NCBI RefSeq assembly: GCF_004801375.1
Contig: NZ_SSNZ01000003.1
Coordinates: 62,001 to 126,000 of the forward strand
Reading direction: 5' to 3'
Length of the DNA stretch: 64,000 nucleotides
Source of the DNA: Flavobacterium supellecticarium
GTDB lineage: Bacteria; Bacteroidota; Bacteroidia; Flavobacteriales; Flavobacteriaceae
This document shows, piece after piece, positions 50,703 to 60,293 of the stretch. The translations under genes and the position numbers were made by a program. How positions within the stretch are numbered: the first letter of the stretch is position 1; every line of letters starts with the position of its first letter. Under the pieces are notes generated by a model, which did no database searches, was not told where the DNA came from, and worked only from the letters and a program-made list of their open reading frames with translations.

Positions 50703-51392
50703 ATGAGATTTACGAATAAAACCGATATTTTTTTCGATCTGGATCATACCCTTTGGGATTTTGAAAAAAATTCTGCACTGGCTTTCGAGGCAATCTTTGA
50801 AAAGCATGCAATGCCCATTTCGATGGAAACTTTTCTGGAATACTATATCCCAATTAATTTTAAATACTGGAAACTATATCAGGAAGAAAAAATTACACAA
50901 CAGGAATTGCGGTATTCCCGTTTTAGAGAAGTGTTCGACCTGTTACAATATCCAATCGACGATGCGAAAATCAATCTTTTAGCACAGGAATATATCTGGT
51001 ATCTGCCAAAGTTCAATCATCTTTTCGATGGTGCTATCGAAATCCTGGATTATTTAAAACCAAAATACAACCTGCATATCATCACTAACGGATTCCATGA
51101 AGTTCAGGAAGGGAAGCTCAAAAATGCCAATATCGATCATTATTTTATTACGATAACCAATTCGGAAAAAGCCGGAGTTAAAAAACCCAATCCGAAGATT
51201 TTCGAATTTGCTTTGGATCTTGCCCGAACCGATAAAGATAAAAGCGTTATGATTGGCGATAGTATGGAAGCTGATATCGAAGGAGCATTAAATGTGGGAC
51301 TTGATGCCATCTTTTTTAGTGAATCTGACTATGGGGATGCTTTAAAAGTACCACAGGTGCGTCATTTGTTAGAACTTAAAAAAATACTTTAA
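50703..51392 (+). CDS. YjjG-family noncanonical pyrimidine nucleotidase (HAD)
   Basis: 229 residues, haloacid dehalogenase fold. Motif I DLDHT with Asp12 and Asp14 (FFDLDHTLWDFEKNS), motif II HIITNGF, Lys of motif III in AGVKKPNPKIFE, motif IV MIGDSMEADIEGA. The pattern DHTLWDFEKNS is typical of YjjG, which hydrolyses dUMP, dTMP and modified nucleotides and so protects DNA. It follows the DUF3299 gene by 9 bases and may be in the same transcript. Confidence 0.88.
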   Translation: MRFTNKTDIFFDLDHTLWDFEKNSALAFEAIFEKHAMPISMETFLEYYIPINFKYWKLYQEEKITQQELRYSRFREVFDLLQYPIDDAKINLLAQEYIWYLPKFNHLFDGAIEILDYLKPKYNLHIITNGFHEVQEGKLKNANIDHYFITITNSEKAGVKKPNPKIFEFALDLARTDKDKSVMIGDSMEADIEGALNVGLDAIFFSESDYGDALKVPQVRHLLELKKIL

Positions 51393-51410
51393 ATAGTAAA
51401 CCAAACCAAT

Positions 51411-52154
51411 ATGAAAAAGACAGGCGTAATGCTGACAATCCTGTTGCTTTCGGCAACAGCATTTTCGCAACGATTAACGGATTATAAATATGTTATTGTT
51501 CCGGCTAAGTTTTCCTTTTTAAAACAAGCCAATAAATACAATCTGAATGCTTTAACCAAAATGGTTTTCGAAAAAAAAGGGTATACGGTGTTGTATGATA
51601 CGGATGTTATGCCGGATGAGGTGGCTCAAAACAGATGTAATGCATTGTTCGCCAATATGGTGGAGGATAATACGGTTTTTAGTACCAAAATTAAAGTGGA
51701 ATTAACAGATTGTAAAAATCAAACCGTTTTTATTTCGGAAGAAGGAACCAGCCGATTAAAAGAGTTCGATAAAGCCTATATTCAGGCATTTCGTATTGTA
51801 GGAAAATCGATTGAAGAGGGATTACAGGATGCCAAACCGCTACCAATTCCGCCAGTAAAACCTGCGCCACCTGTAACAGAGAATCTGGTTGTACAGGAAG
51901 CCGTAAAAAAAGACCCGGTAACTACCACGATTATATCCGGACAATTGTTCGCGCAGCCGATAACAAATGGATATCAGTTAGTGGATAGTACGCCGAAAAT
52001 CGTCTTAAAAATATTTAAAACCAGTAACCCGGATCTGTATACCGCTAAAAACGATAGCGTTCAGGGTGTACTGATCAAAAAGAATAATGAATGGATATTC
52101 GAATACTATCAAAATGAGAAATTGGTATCCGAGAAATTGGATATCAAGTTCTAA
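51411..52154 (+). CDS. Exported hypothetical protein
   Basis: 247 residues with a signal peptide (MKKTGVMLTILLLSATAFSQ). The mature start RLTDYKYVIVPAKFSFLK and the middle VELTDCKNQTVFISEEGTS look like a compact domain of the kind seen in other flavobacterial hypotheticals. A proline-rich linker (LPIPPVKPAPP, about residues 145-155) leads to a second small domain. I do not recognise the family. It follows the nucleotidase gene by 18 bases and overlaps the convergent rarA end by 4 bases. Confidence 0.7.
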   Translation: MKKTGVMLTILLLSATAFSQRLTDYKYVIVPAKFSFLKQANKYNLNALTKMVFEKKGYTVLYDTDVMPDEVAQNRCNALFANMVEDNTVFSTKIKVELTDCKNQTVFISEEGTSRLKEFDKAYIQAFRIVGKSIEEGLQDAKPLPIPPVKPAPPVTENLVVQEAVKKDPVTTTIISGQLFAQPITNGYQLVDSTPKIVLKIFKTSNPDLYTAKNDSVQGVLIKKNNEWIFEYYQNEKLVSEKLDIKF

Positions 52155-53428
52155 TAGTTGTATTTATCCTTCCAACGGTTTTTTAGAAAATCCCGGGTTG
52201 CATTTTCCCGGGAATTATTTCCTGGATCGTAAAATATAGTTTGCTGTAATTCGTCCGGAAGAAACTCCTGATCGACGAAATTGTTCGCATAATCGTGTGC
52301 GTATTTATATTCGTCTCCATAGCCCAATTCTTTCATCAATTTGGTAGGCGCGTTGCGCAAGTGTAACGGAACCGGTAAATCGCCGGTTTGTTTGACCAGT
52401 TGCTGCGCTTTCCCAATAGCCAGATAACTCGCGTTACTTTTGGGTGATGTAGCCAGATAAATGGCACATTGACTCAATATGATGCGACTTTCCGGATAAC
52501 CAATTGTTGTTACTGCCTGAAAGGTGTTATTGGCCATAATTAAAGCTGTAGGATTGGCATTGCCAATGTCTTCCGAAGCCAGAATCAGCATGCGACGTGC
52601 AATAAATTTAACATCTTCACCACCTTCAATCATTCGGGCCAGCCAGTATACCGCACCGTTTGGATCGCTACCGCGGATGGATTTTATAAAGGCTGAAACA
52701 ATGTCATAATGTTGTTCTCCGGTTTTGTCGTACAATACGGTGTTTTTCTGAACCAGTTGCATGACTTTTTCATTAGTGATTTCAATCGTATCGCCTTCGG
52801 ATGCATTGATCACCAATTCGAAAATGTTGAGTAGTTTGCGCCCGTCTCCGCCCGAAAGTCGTAGTAACGCTTCGGTTTCCAACAAACGAATATTTTTTGA
52901 TTTTAAAATCGTATCTTTTTCAAGTGCCCGGTGTAATAAGGCTTCAAGATCTTCTTTGGAAAAGGCATTCAGAATATAAACCTGACATCTTGACAATAAA
53001 GCAGGAATGACTTCGAAACTCGGATTTTCGGTCGTCGCTCCAATAAGGGTTACCCAACCCTTTTCGACAGCTGCCAATAAGGAATCCTGTTGTGATTTAC
53101 TAAACCGGTGGATCTCATCGATAAATAGTATCGGATTTTTAGCTGTAAACAATCCACCGCTTTGTTTGGCTTTATCGATCACCTCACGTACGTCTTTTAC
53201 CCCGGAATTAATGGCGCTTAAAACATAAAACGGGCGTTTGCTTTCCTGTGCCATGATTTGGGCAAGGGTTGTTTTTCCGGTTCCCGGTGGTCCCCATAAA
53301 ATTAACGACGGGATTATACCCCGTGCAATCTGGTGGGTTAGAGAACCCTGTTCGCCAACCAGGTGTAGCTGACTAATATAATCGGATAAATGTTGCGGAC
53401 GTATGCGTTCTGCCAATGGTGCTTCCAT
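52151..53428 (-). CDS. rarA: Replication-associated recombination protein RarA (MgsA)
   Basis: AAA+ ATPase acting at stalled replication forks. 425 residues: Walker A GPPGTGKTT (46-54), Walker B LFIDEIHRF, sensor TTENPSFEV, Arg-finger region ALLSRCQVY, then the clamp-loader-like lid and the MgsA C-terminal domain (RGSDPNGAVYWLARM, EDIGNANP). Its 3' end overlaps the convergent hypothetical by 4 bases; its 5' end diverges from the rhomboid gene. Confidence 0.95.
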   Translation of the reverse strand: MEAPLAERIRPQHLSDYISQLHLVGEQGSLTHQIARGIIPSLILWGPPGTGKTTLAQIMAQESKRPFYVLSAINSGVKDVREVIDKAKQSGGLFTAKNPILFIDEIHRFSKSQQDSLLAAVEKGWVTLIGATTENPSFEVIPALLSRCQVYILNAFSKEDLEALLHRALEKDTILKSKNIRLLETEALLRLSGGDGRKLLNIFELVINASEGDTIEITNEKVMQLVQKNTVLYDKTGEQHYDIVSAFIKSIRGSDPNGAVYWLARMIEGGEDVKFIARRMLILASEDIGNANPTALIMANNTFQAVTTIGYPESRIILSQCAIYLATSPKSNASYLAIGKAQQLVKQTGDLPVPLHLRNAPTKLMKELGYGDEYKYAHDYANNFVDQEFLPDELQQTIFYDPGNNSRENATRDFLKNRWKDKYNY

Positions 53429-53556
53429 GTGGTAAAATTACAAAAAACTAACTTTTGAATGAAGTAGGAATACAATTTTGAAAAGAAGAACTGACAAAAA
53501 AGCATTAAAATCTTTTTGGTGATGTTTTTGATGCGTAGCCGGAAGAAATAAATGGC

Positions 53557-54363
53557 ATGAAAGAAATCGACTTTAAATTTTCACCTTCGGTACTGGCCTG
53601 GCCTTTGTACTTCGTTTTGACACTCTGGCTGGTTTTCTGGGTGGAGGTCAGGTTTAAGATTAGCCTTTCCGATTATGGGATTTACCCGCGAACATTGTCC
53701 GGGTTAAAAGGAATACTGTTTAGCCCGTTCCTGCATGGCGATATTAAACACCTTTATAATAATTCAATACCTTTATTAATGCTGATTGCTGCTACGCGAT
53801 ATTTCTATCGGAAACAGGCATTGGAAGTAATCGTATTGGGAATCCTGCTTTCGGGTTTCGGAACCTGGTTAATTGGCCGGGAAAGTTACCATATTGGTGC
53901 CAGTGGTTTGATTTATGTTTTGGTGAGTTTTATCTTTTTTAAAGGTATTCAAACCAAGTACTACCGACTGGTGGCTTTGTCGCTAACGATTATTGTATTG
54001 TATGGCGGAATGATTTGGTATATGTTTCCAAATCCGGAAGACAATATTTCGTGGGAAGGACACTTGTCGGGATTTATTGCGGGGTATTTACTATCGTTTT
54101 TTCTAAAAACACCCGAATATAAAAAGCCAATACGCTACGATTGGGAGCATCCCGATTTCGATCCGTCGCAGGATGCGTTTATGAAACATTTCGACGAAAA
54201 TGGAAATTTTGTAAACCTTCCAAAAGAAGAAGAATTGGAAGTAATCGAACCGGATGTGCTTTCCGATAGCTATTTTAAATCGGATATGCCGGTTTATTAT
54301 CGGATTATATACAAACCGAATTCGGATACAGAATCTGGAGATACGGCACAAAAAAAGGATTAA
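53557..54363 (+). CDS. Rhomboid family intramembrane serine protease
   Basis: 268 residues with about six membrane segments in residues 12-182. The catalytic dyad is Ser116 in GASG and His169 in WEGHLSGFIAGY; the upstream HLYNNSIPL (65-73) is the conserved His/Asn region. The C-terminal tail (about 185-268) is soluble and acidic and not part of the rhomboid core. Substrates unknown. It ends inside a bidirectional terminator. Confidence 0.9.
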   Translation: MKEIDFKFSPSVLAWPLYFVLTLWLVFWVEVRFKISLSDYGIYPRTLSGLKGILFSPFLHGDIKHLYNNSIPLLMLIAATRYFYRKQALEVIVLGILLSGFGTWLIGRESYHIGASGLIYVLVSFIFFKGIQTKYYRLVALSLTIIVLYGGMIWYMFPNPEDNISWEGHLSGFIAGYLLSFFLKTPEYKKPIRYDWEHPDFDPSQDAFMKHFDENGNFVNLPKEEELEVIEPDVLSDSYFKSDMPVYYRIIYKPNSDTESGDTAQKKD

Positions 54364-54383
54364 GTACTACTTAATCCTTTTTT
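54351..54383. terminator. Bidirectional terminator between the rhomboid gene and rlmB
   Basis: Perfect 15-base stem, AAAAAAGGATTAAGT (54351-54365) with ACTTAATCCTTTTTT (54369-54383), loop ACT. The rhomboid stop codon lies inside the stem. Confidence 0.9.
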
Positions 54384-54395
54384 GTGTTTATATTT

Positions 54396-55130
54396 TTAAC
54401 TCCTCTGACGAACGGTTTCGTATAGAAATGCACCACAGGCAACCGAAACATTCAACGATGAGATTGTTCCAAACATTGGTAATTTTGCTTTTTCATCTAC
54501 AATTTTCAATACCGAAGGATTAACGCCTTTGTCTTCACTTCCCATGATGATTGCTAAAGGACCACTTAGGTCAATATCATAAAGAAGGCTTTCGGTTTTT
54601 TCGGTGGCCGCTACGGTTTTAACGCCCGATCCCTGAAGGTAAAAAATAGCATCCTTGATATGGTCTACTTTACAAATAGGAACATTGAATACGGCACCGG
54701 CCGATGTTTTTACCGTGTCTCCGTTAACCGGAGCGGATCCCTGTTTCTGGATAATAATTCCATCAACACCGGTACATTCGGCCGTTCGGATAATGGCACC
54801 AAAATTACGGGCATCGGATAACTGATCTAAAATCAGAAAAAGTGGTTTTTCACTTTTTTCAATAACCGATTCTACCAGCGATTCAAGACTGTAAAAGGAA
54901 ACCGGAGCAATACTGGCGACTGCTCCCTGATGATTATTAGAAGTTAATCGGTTTAGTTTTTCTATCGGAACATATGAAAAATTAATGCTGTTCTTTTTGA
55001 GTGTTTTCATCAATTCCTGCATCAGGTCGCCCTGCGCTTCTTTTTGAATAAAAACCTTATCTATTTCTTTTCCTGCATTTACGGCCTCAATAATTGCTCT
55101 GATGCCGAATATTAAATGTTCTTTTTCCAT
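54396..55130 (-). CDS. rlmB: TrmH/RlmB family rRNA 2'-O-methyltransferase
   Basis: SpoU/TrmH-family enzyme, probably methylating G2251 of 23S rRNA. 244 residues: N-terminal substrate-binding domain (HLIFGIRAIIEAVNAGKE), then the knot domain with motif 1 NFGAIIRTAECTGV, motif 2 IMGSEDKGVNP and motif 3 SLNVSVACGAFLYE. I start at ATG 55130 rather than an in-frame ATG at 55157, because a -7 box lies directly upstream of 55130 and the family starts there. Other TrmH members remain possible. Confidence 0.88.
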   Translation of the reverse strand: MEKEHLIFGIRAIIEAVNAGKEIDKVFIQKEAQGDLMQELMKTLKKNSINFSYVPIEKLNRLTSNNHQGAVASIAPVSFYSLESLVESVIEKSEKPLFLILDQLSDARNFGAIIRTAECTGVDGIIIQKQGSAPVNGDTVKTSAGAVFNVPICKVDHIKDAIFYLQGSGVKTVAATEKTESLLYDIDLSGPLAIIMGSEDKGVNPSVLKIVDEKAKLPMFGTISSLNVSVACGAFLYETVRQRS

Positions 55131-55135
55131 ACCGG

Positions 55136-55143
55136 CAAAGATA
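55136..55143 (-). promoter_or_regulatory. -7 box of rlmB
   Basis: TATCTTTG on the minus strand, ending 5 bases before the A of the start codon. It abuts the U-tract of the upstream susD terminator. No TTG at consensus spacing. Confidence 0.45.
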
Positions 55144-55144
55144 G

Positions 55145-55177
55145 AAAAAACCATCACATAACCGCGTGATGGTTTTT
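55145..55177 (-). terminator. Terminator after the first SusCD pair
   Basis: AAAAACCATCAC (55146-55157) with GTGATGGTTTTT (55166-55177), loop of 8 bases, and an A-run that reads as a U-tract on the minus strand. Confidence 0.85.
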
Positions 55178-55200
55178 AAGGAAATGAATGATATATAGAA

Positions 55201-56775
55201 TTAATTGGTATCCCAGATTAGTTTTGTGTTTAAAAGGTCGCCTCCAATATTTTGCGCTGCCCGAAGGTATTGTTCTCCGTTCAGATCCTGAATGTTTGCA
55301 GGATAGGTTAACCGAGCCGGCATTTCTGTTAAGTTAATCAACGGTATAAAAGTATAGGTTAGCGTGTTGTTAACCGGATTAACGAGTGTTCCGGTTCCTC
55401 CCGGCTTAATGAGAATGTCCGGGTATCCGGTGCGTCTCCATTCAGCCCAGGCTTCATAGGGTTGCATAAACAAAGCGATGTATTTTTGCGTTAATACATT
55501 TTTCTGATTCGCTGCCGGAAGTCCGTTTATGTATGAGGTTATCTTTTCCTGCGAAATACCCCATTTTTCCATTGATGCCTGCACTCCCTTTTGATAATAG
55601 TCCTGATTCCATCCGTTTACTTCAGACAACAGAAAGGCTACTTCAGAATATTCCATGAGATATTCGGTATAGTCCGGTTTGAAAATGTTATAACTAAATA
55701 AAGAGACATGTCTAACCTGACTGGTGGTTAGCTGTGAAGAAATACCATAGGGCATTCCCTGATAGCGGGATAGATCGTCTGTCTCTTGGTAGTTTTTCTG
55801 TAACGAATTCGTTTTGGCAGTACCCACCGGAGCAATGAATTTTTGTAACCTCGGGTCGGGACTAAAAATACCGATCTGACCTTTTAAAAGATCAATAAAG
55901 GTTTTTGAGGCAGTATAGTCGGTGCGGTTGCTTATAAAAAAAGAAGCATAGGTTGGTGCCGGATTGATGGAGTTGTTTTCGAAAGTTACGCCTACGCTAT
56001 CATTGTTAGACTGCATAACTCCCGATGTTATGGCTTCTTGAATTTGAGCTCCAGCTGTCGGAATAACATTTTTTACCCGGTTGCCTATTCGTAACCGCAA
56101 TGAGTTACCGAATCGTTTTAATTTTTCGGCACTACCAAAAAGAAGATCCTGGTTTTCGTAAAAAATCACATCATTTAAATCGATGGATTCCACGGCCTCT
56201 TTCAATTCTTTTAATAAATCCGTATAAATTTTCTGTTGAGAGGCAAACTTAGGCGTTGGATTATTGGTGTCTAATGCCTGAAAATCGGGATCGTTATTTC
56301 CAAAAGAATAATACGGAATGTCGCCATAAGTGTCAACCAAATTGTGGAAAATATAGGCCAGCATAATTCGGGCAGCAGCAATCTGGTTGGTCGAATTACC
56401 ATAGGTTGACATTTCGGAAGCTGTGACTGGATCGGTATTGAGGTCCAGTATCGATTTAAGATTTTTAGCCTTGGTATAGTAGGTGTTAAACAATCTGTGA
56501 TTTGTACCTTCTCTAAACTGGAACCGATCTTCGTCGGTATAATTGAGCTGTGCGGAGTATTGCATCCAAGGTAATGTCATTCTGGCTGAACCAAATGATC
56601 CTCTTGTTGCTGAACCAACAATGGTTTTTGTTACATTATTAAATAAACCCGGGGTGCTTACCTTTATAGGTTCGTTTGGATTGGTATTGATTTCTTCAAA
56701 CCGATCGGTGCAACTGGAAAAAGAAAGTGCTATGAATAGTACTATCGGTATGAATATCGATTTTAATTTGTTCAT
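55201..56775 (-). CDS. SusD/RagB-like nutrient-binding lipoprotein (SusD-like_2 type)
   Basis: 524 residues. Lipoprotein signal ends SFSSC with Cys22, followed by the family opening FEEINTNPNEP. It is a helical SusD-like protein of the SusD-like_2 group (AARIMLAYIFHNLVDTYGDIPYY, YTKAKNLKSILDL). It forms the lid over the SusC barrel on the cell surface and binds the substrate, usually glycan or peptide. It starts 20 bases after the SusC gene on the same strand. No glycoside hydrolase or sigma/anti-sigma gene is beside it, so the substrate is unknown. Confidence 0.9.
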   Translation of the reverse strand: MNKLKSIFIPIVLFIALSFSSCTDRFEEINTNPNEPIKVSTPGLFNNVTKTIVGSATRGSFGSARMTLPWMQYSAQLNYTDEDRFQFREGTNHRLFNTYYTKAKNLKSILDLNTDPVTASEMSTYGNSTNQIAAARIMLAYIFHNLVDTYGDIPYYSFGNNDPDFQALDTNNPTPKFASQQKIYTDLLKELKEAVESIDLNDVIFYENQDLLFGSAEKLKRFGNSLRLRIGNRVKNVIPTAGAQIQEAITSGVMQSNNDSVGVTFENNSINPAPTYASFFISNRTDYTASKTFIDLLKGQIGIFSPDPRLQKFIAPVGTAKTNSLQKNYQETDDLSRYQGMPYGISSQLTTSQVRHVSLFSYNIFKPDYTEYLMEYSEVAFLLSEVNGWNQDYYQKGVQASMEKWGISQEKITSYINGLPAANQKNVLTQKYIALFMQPYEAWAEWRRTGYPDILIKPGGTGTLVNPVNNTLTYTFIPLINLTEMPARLTYPANIQDLNGEQYLRAAQNIGGDLLNTKLIWDTN

Positions 56776-56795
56776 GATGTTGTGAGTTAAGTTAA

Positions 56796-59700
56796 TCAGA
56801 TTTTAATTGTTACATTCATTCCGTATGTTCTGGTAGAGGGAAGGGAACCACCTTCAAGTCCCTGTATATTCCCACTTCCGTAGCTGGTGTTTTCAGGGTC
56901 CATACCATTCCAGTGTAGCCCCCAGGCGAAAAGGTTACGCGCAAAAGCGGAAAAAGTTACTTGACTTATTTTCTTTCCAACAGCCTTTTTAGGGAGACTA
57001 TAGCTTAAGGTCATTTCCCGTAGTTTAACATAGCTGGCATCAAAAACGTTTTGTGCATCAACGCTATTCGCGTATGCTTTTGCCCATCGGTAAGCAGAAA
57101 CCACTTTGGTATTTGGACTTCCATCTTCCAAAACACCATCCAGTACTATTCCATTTTCCCGTATTCCATTGGCTGCTGTTTCTTCCATTATACCGGAAGA
57201 ATGACCATACATGTGGGTAGTAGAAAAATAACTTCCCCCTTTTTGAATGTCGATCAGGCAACCTAAATTCCATTGCTTGTAATTGAAATTGTTTCGAATA
57301 CCTATGTTGTAATCCGGAATAATACTGCCCAGTGTTTTTCGCGACCCTACTTTGTAAAAGCCATTGGCATTGACTATTTTTTCTCCGTCTTCATTATAGG
57401 CATAGTCAATTCCGTATAGTTGACCATATTTTTCGCCAACAATTGCTAATAGGCTAACCCGGAAAGGAGCCGAGGCTAATTGTCGTGATTTGGTGTCTTT
57501 ATATAAGGAGAGGAGTTTATTGTCATTTTTGGAAAAGTTACCCTTGATGTCCCAGCTAAAGTTTGACGATTTGACTGGAGTGAGCGATAACGAAAGTTCA
57601 ATACCGCGATTACGCATTTTACCGGCATTAATGTACTTTGAATAAAAGCCGGTTGCTGTAGTAATCTGTAATGGAGTAATAAGATCCCGGGTCACGTCTT
57701 CATAAAGGGAGAGGTCGAAACCCAAGCGGTTTTTTAAGAGCCGCACCTCCAATCCTATTTCCTTGCTAACTTTTGTCTCCGGGCTTAAGTCGGAATTGTT
57801 TGCCGCTACAGGGTTAGAATAGGAAGGAACCGTTTGAAAGGGGCTGTTTATAGTATAGTAATTAACAATCGAATAGGGACTGGCTCCATTACTTACCTGT
57901 GCCCAGCCACTTCTAAGTTTTCCATAGGATAACCACGAAACGTCTTTTAGTAATTCGGAAAAAATAAAACTACCGGTGACGGATGGGTAATTGGCCGGTC
58001 GGGCAACCGTAGAAAACCAGTCTTTACGATTGGTTGCTTCCAGATATAACATATTAGCATAACCCAAAGAAGCCATGGCATAAATACTGTTGACACGCAG
58101 TTGGGAATAATAATTTTGGGAAGTGGCCAGGTTTTTCGAATTGGTAAGATTGTATAAATTAGGGATTACCAAGCCTCCTGAAGTACTACCGGATAAAGCC
58201 TGATACTCATTGTGCCGACGGTTGATGCCAACAAATGAGTTAAGGCTGAATTGATCCCAGCGTTTGTCAAAATGCACTCGCGCTTCGTAATTCATCTCTG
58301 AGATCTGCCGTATAGTCTGTGAATATCGGGACATCGCCTGTGAATATACGGCTATTCTGTCCTCGATAGTAAAATTGTATTGGTCGCCATTTATGCTTCC
58401 GATGGCATAGAGGTTTTTGGTGAAATTGTATTTTAGTTTAAGGTTTCCGGTAAAACGGGTTCTTTGATCTTTGGAAGTGTTCTCGTAAGTTGTCCAGTAC
58501 GGGTTATCGGAATACATTGGTGTGGCATCATGCCAGGACGTTCTGTTCCAGGAGCGTTGTTTTCCATTGGATAGTTTGTAGTTTTTTAGATTGTCGAAAT
58601 CCAGTTGTCGTTGTCCCCACTGGAAAAATTTCTGCGCAACGGAATTGCCGGCATATCCCTGAGTAGGCCGGTTAAATGCATTGGTGTTGGTGTAGGTAAG
58701 GCTTCCGTCCAGCCGGAGTTTTTCGTGTAGTAATGTATTTCCATTTATAGAGAAGGTGTTTTTTGATAATTTTGAATTGGGGACTACCCCTGTTGTATTC
58801 TGGTTGGAAAGTGACATCCGTATAGAACCGTTTTTAGTACCATGACTCACTGCCATACTGGTGGTAGCGGTATAGCCGGTATTAAAAAAAGATTTTACAT
58901 CTTTTCGGGGGCTAACCCAAGGTTTCGTTACCAGGTAGTCGTTTGGAAATTCCGGATCAAATGCACTCCAGGGAAGATACCGAAGGTTTGCATTGTACTT
59001 TGGTCCCCAACTTTCGTCGGTTCTATAGTCGGCAAGAGTGTAAAGCTGACCATTGATGGTTGCTGTCTCCATAGTAGTGGATGAACCGCCACCATATAGG
59101 TTTTGTAATTTGGGCATGATATAAATGTTTTCTAGTGTTAGACCGGTTTGCAGCGAAATTTCCGATTTTCCTTTTTTACCGGATTTTGTGGTATACATAA
59201 TCACACCATTGGCAGCCCTTGAACCATATAGGGCGGCAGCCGGTCCTCCTTTTAATACGGAAACCGATTCGATATCGTCCGGATTGATGTCGGCTGCGGC
59301 ATCACCATAATCCCTGCCGCCTGAGCCGCTTTCGGTGGAGTAGCTGTTGTAATTGGTATTGTCCATCGGAATACCATCAATCACAATAAGCGGATTGTTA
59401 TTTCGAGTAATGGAACCCACACCCCGGATCAGGATTTTTGACGAACCACCCATAGTGGAGGGGGCGGTTACCTGAATTCCGGCAATATTACCGGATAATG
59501 CGCTCAGGGCATTGGTTTGCCCGGCGTGGTTGATTACGTCCCCTTTAATCTCCTGGACAGAATAGCCAACAGCTTTTTTTTCTCTTTTGATGCCTAATGC
59601 GGTTACAACAATAGTATCCATTTCGGTGACTTCTGGTTTCAGGATGATATTTAAAGGGTTACTATCGGCTTTGACATCTTTTGTTTTCATTCCCAGAAAT

Positions 59701-59939
59701 GAAATCGTTAGGATGGCTGTCGGGCTTACTTTTATTGTATATTCCCCGTTGATGTCGGTCTGAATGCTGTTTGTTGTGCCTTTCTCAATAACGTTGACAC
59801 CCGGTATGGGTAGGTTATTGGTATCGGTAATCTTACCTTTTACATTTCGCTCCTGGGCAAAGAAATACTGGGTTACTAATATGGTGGTTAGCAAAAACAT
59901 AAACTTTATTCTCATAGGTCTACTTTTTTTGATTCCCAT
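56796..59939 (-). CDS. SusC/RagA family TonB-linked outer membrane protein
   Basis: 1047 residues: signal peptide (FLLTTILVTQYFFAQ), CarboxypepD_reg-like domain (about 30-110; VKGKITDTNNLPIPGVNVIEKG), TonB plug (about 115-240; TALGIKREKKAVGYSVQEI, VLIDGIPMDN-like IVIDGIPMDNTNY, GPAAALYGSRAANGVI) and a 22-strand barrel ending TYGMNVTIKI. It imports large nutrients with TonB energy together with the downstream SusD. Met1 (59939) and Met9 (59915) are both plausible starts; Met9 gives a more usual signal peptide. Confidence 0.93.
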   Translation of the reverse strand: MGIKKSRPMRIKFMFLLTTILVTQYFFAQERNVKGKITDTNNLPIPGVNVIEKGTTNSIQTDINGEYTIKVSPTAILTISFLGMKTKDVKADSNPLNIILKPEVTEMDTIVVTALGIKREKKAVGYSVQEIKGDVINHAGQTNALSALSGNIAGIQVTAPSTMGGSSKILIRGVGSITRNNNPLIVIDGIPMDNTNYNSYSTESGSGGRDYGDAAADINPDDIESVSVLKGGPAAALYGSRAANGVIMYTTKSGKKGKSEISLQTGLTLENIYIMPKLQNLYGGGSSTTMETATINGQLYTLADYRTDESWGPKYNANLRYLPWSAFDPEFPNDYLVTKPWVSPRKDVKSFFNTGYTATTSMAVSHGTKNGSIRMSLSNQNTTGVVPNSKLSKNTFSINGNTLLHEKLRLDGSLTYTNTNAFNRPTQGYAGNSVAQKFFQWGQRQLDFDNLKNYKLSNGKQRSWNRTSWHDATPMYSDNPYWTTYENTSKDQRTRFTGNLKLKYNFTKNLYAIGSINGDQYNFTIEDRIAVYSQAMSRYSQTIRQISEMNYEARVHFDKRWDQFSLNSFVGINRRHNEYQALSGSTSGGLVIPNLYNLTNSKNLATSQNYYSQLRVNSIYAMASLGYANMLYLEATNRKDWFSTVARPANYPSVTGSFIFSELLKDVSWLSYGKLRSGWAQVSNGASPYSIVNYYTINSPFQTVPSYSNPVAANNSDLSPETKVSKEIGLEVRLLKNRLGFDLSLYEDVTRDLITPLQITTATGFYSKYINAGKMRNRGIELSLSLTPVKSSNFSWDIKGNFSKNDNKLLSLYKDTKSRQLASAPFRVSLLAIVGEKYGQLYGIDYAYNEDGEKIVNANGFYKVGSRKTLGSIIPDYNIGIRNNFNYKQWNLGCLIDIQKGGSYFSTTHMYGHSSGIMEETAANGIRENGIVLDGVLEDGSPNTKVVSAYRWAKAYANSVDAQNVFDASYVKLREMTLSYSLPKKAVGKKISQVTFSAFARNLFAWGLHWNGMDPENTSYGSGNIQGLEGGSLPSTRTYGMNVTIKI

Positions 59940-60293
59940 ATAAGTTATAGCCTTAATGGAGGATGTGCAAAAAACATGACATTGAGTGGCTTTTTTTAAA
60001 ATAATACAGTTTGATTTAGTTCTTACTATTGATACTGTAATATAATCGGATATAGTTGTTGAATTCTGTTTCGTTTTGTTGAAAGCATGATGCCGAATAC
60101 TGTTGTTATTTCTAATTTAAGACGGTTCTGTGAAGAAATGAGTAGTATTTGCGTGTATTTAAGTAGGTAATAAGGAAGTAAAGTGTCTTGAAAATGGCAC
60201 CAAATAAAATACGGATGGCTATCGGAAATAAAAAAACCACCACATAAAGGCTGTGATGGTTTTTAAATAACTCAAATAAAAGAACTTCGTTTT
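59940..60293. other. 354-base gap between the two SusCD pairs
   Basis: Holds the terminator of the upstream susD (60231-60264) and the upstream region of the next susC. I found no exact TAnnTTTG on the minus strand here and no sigma-factor gene, so the promoter of the proximal pair is not identified. Confidence 0.5.
60231..60264 (-). terminator. Terminator after the second SusCD pair
   Basis: AAAAACCACCACA (60232-60244) with TGTGATGGTTTTT (60252-60264, one wobble pair) and an A-run giving a U-tract on the minus strand. Very similar to the hairpin after the other susD gene. Confidence 0.8.
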
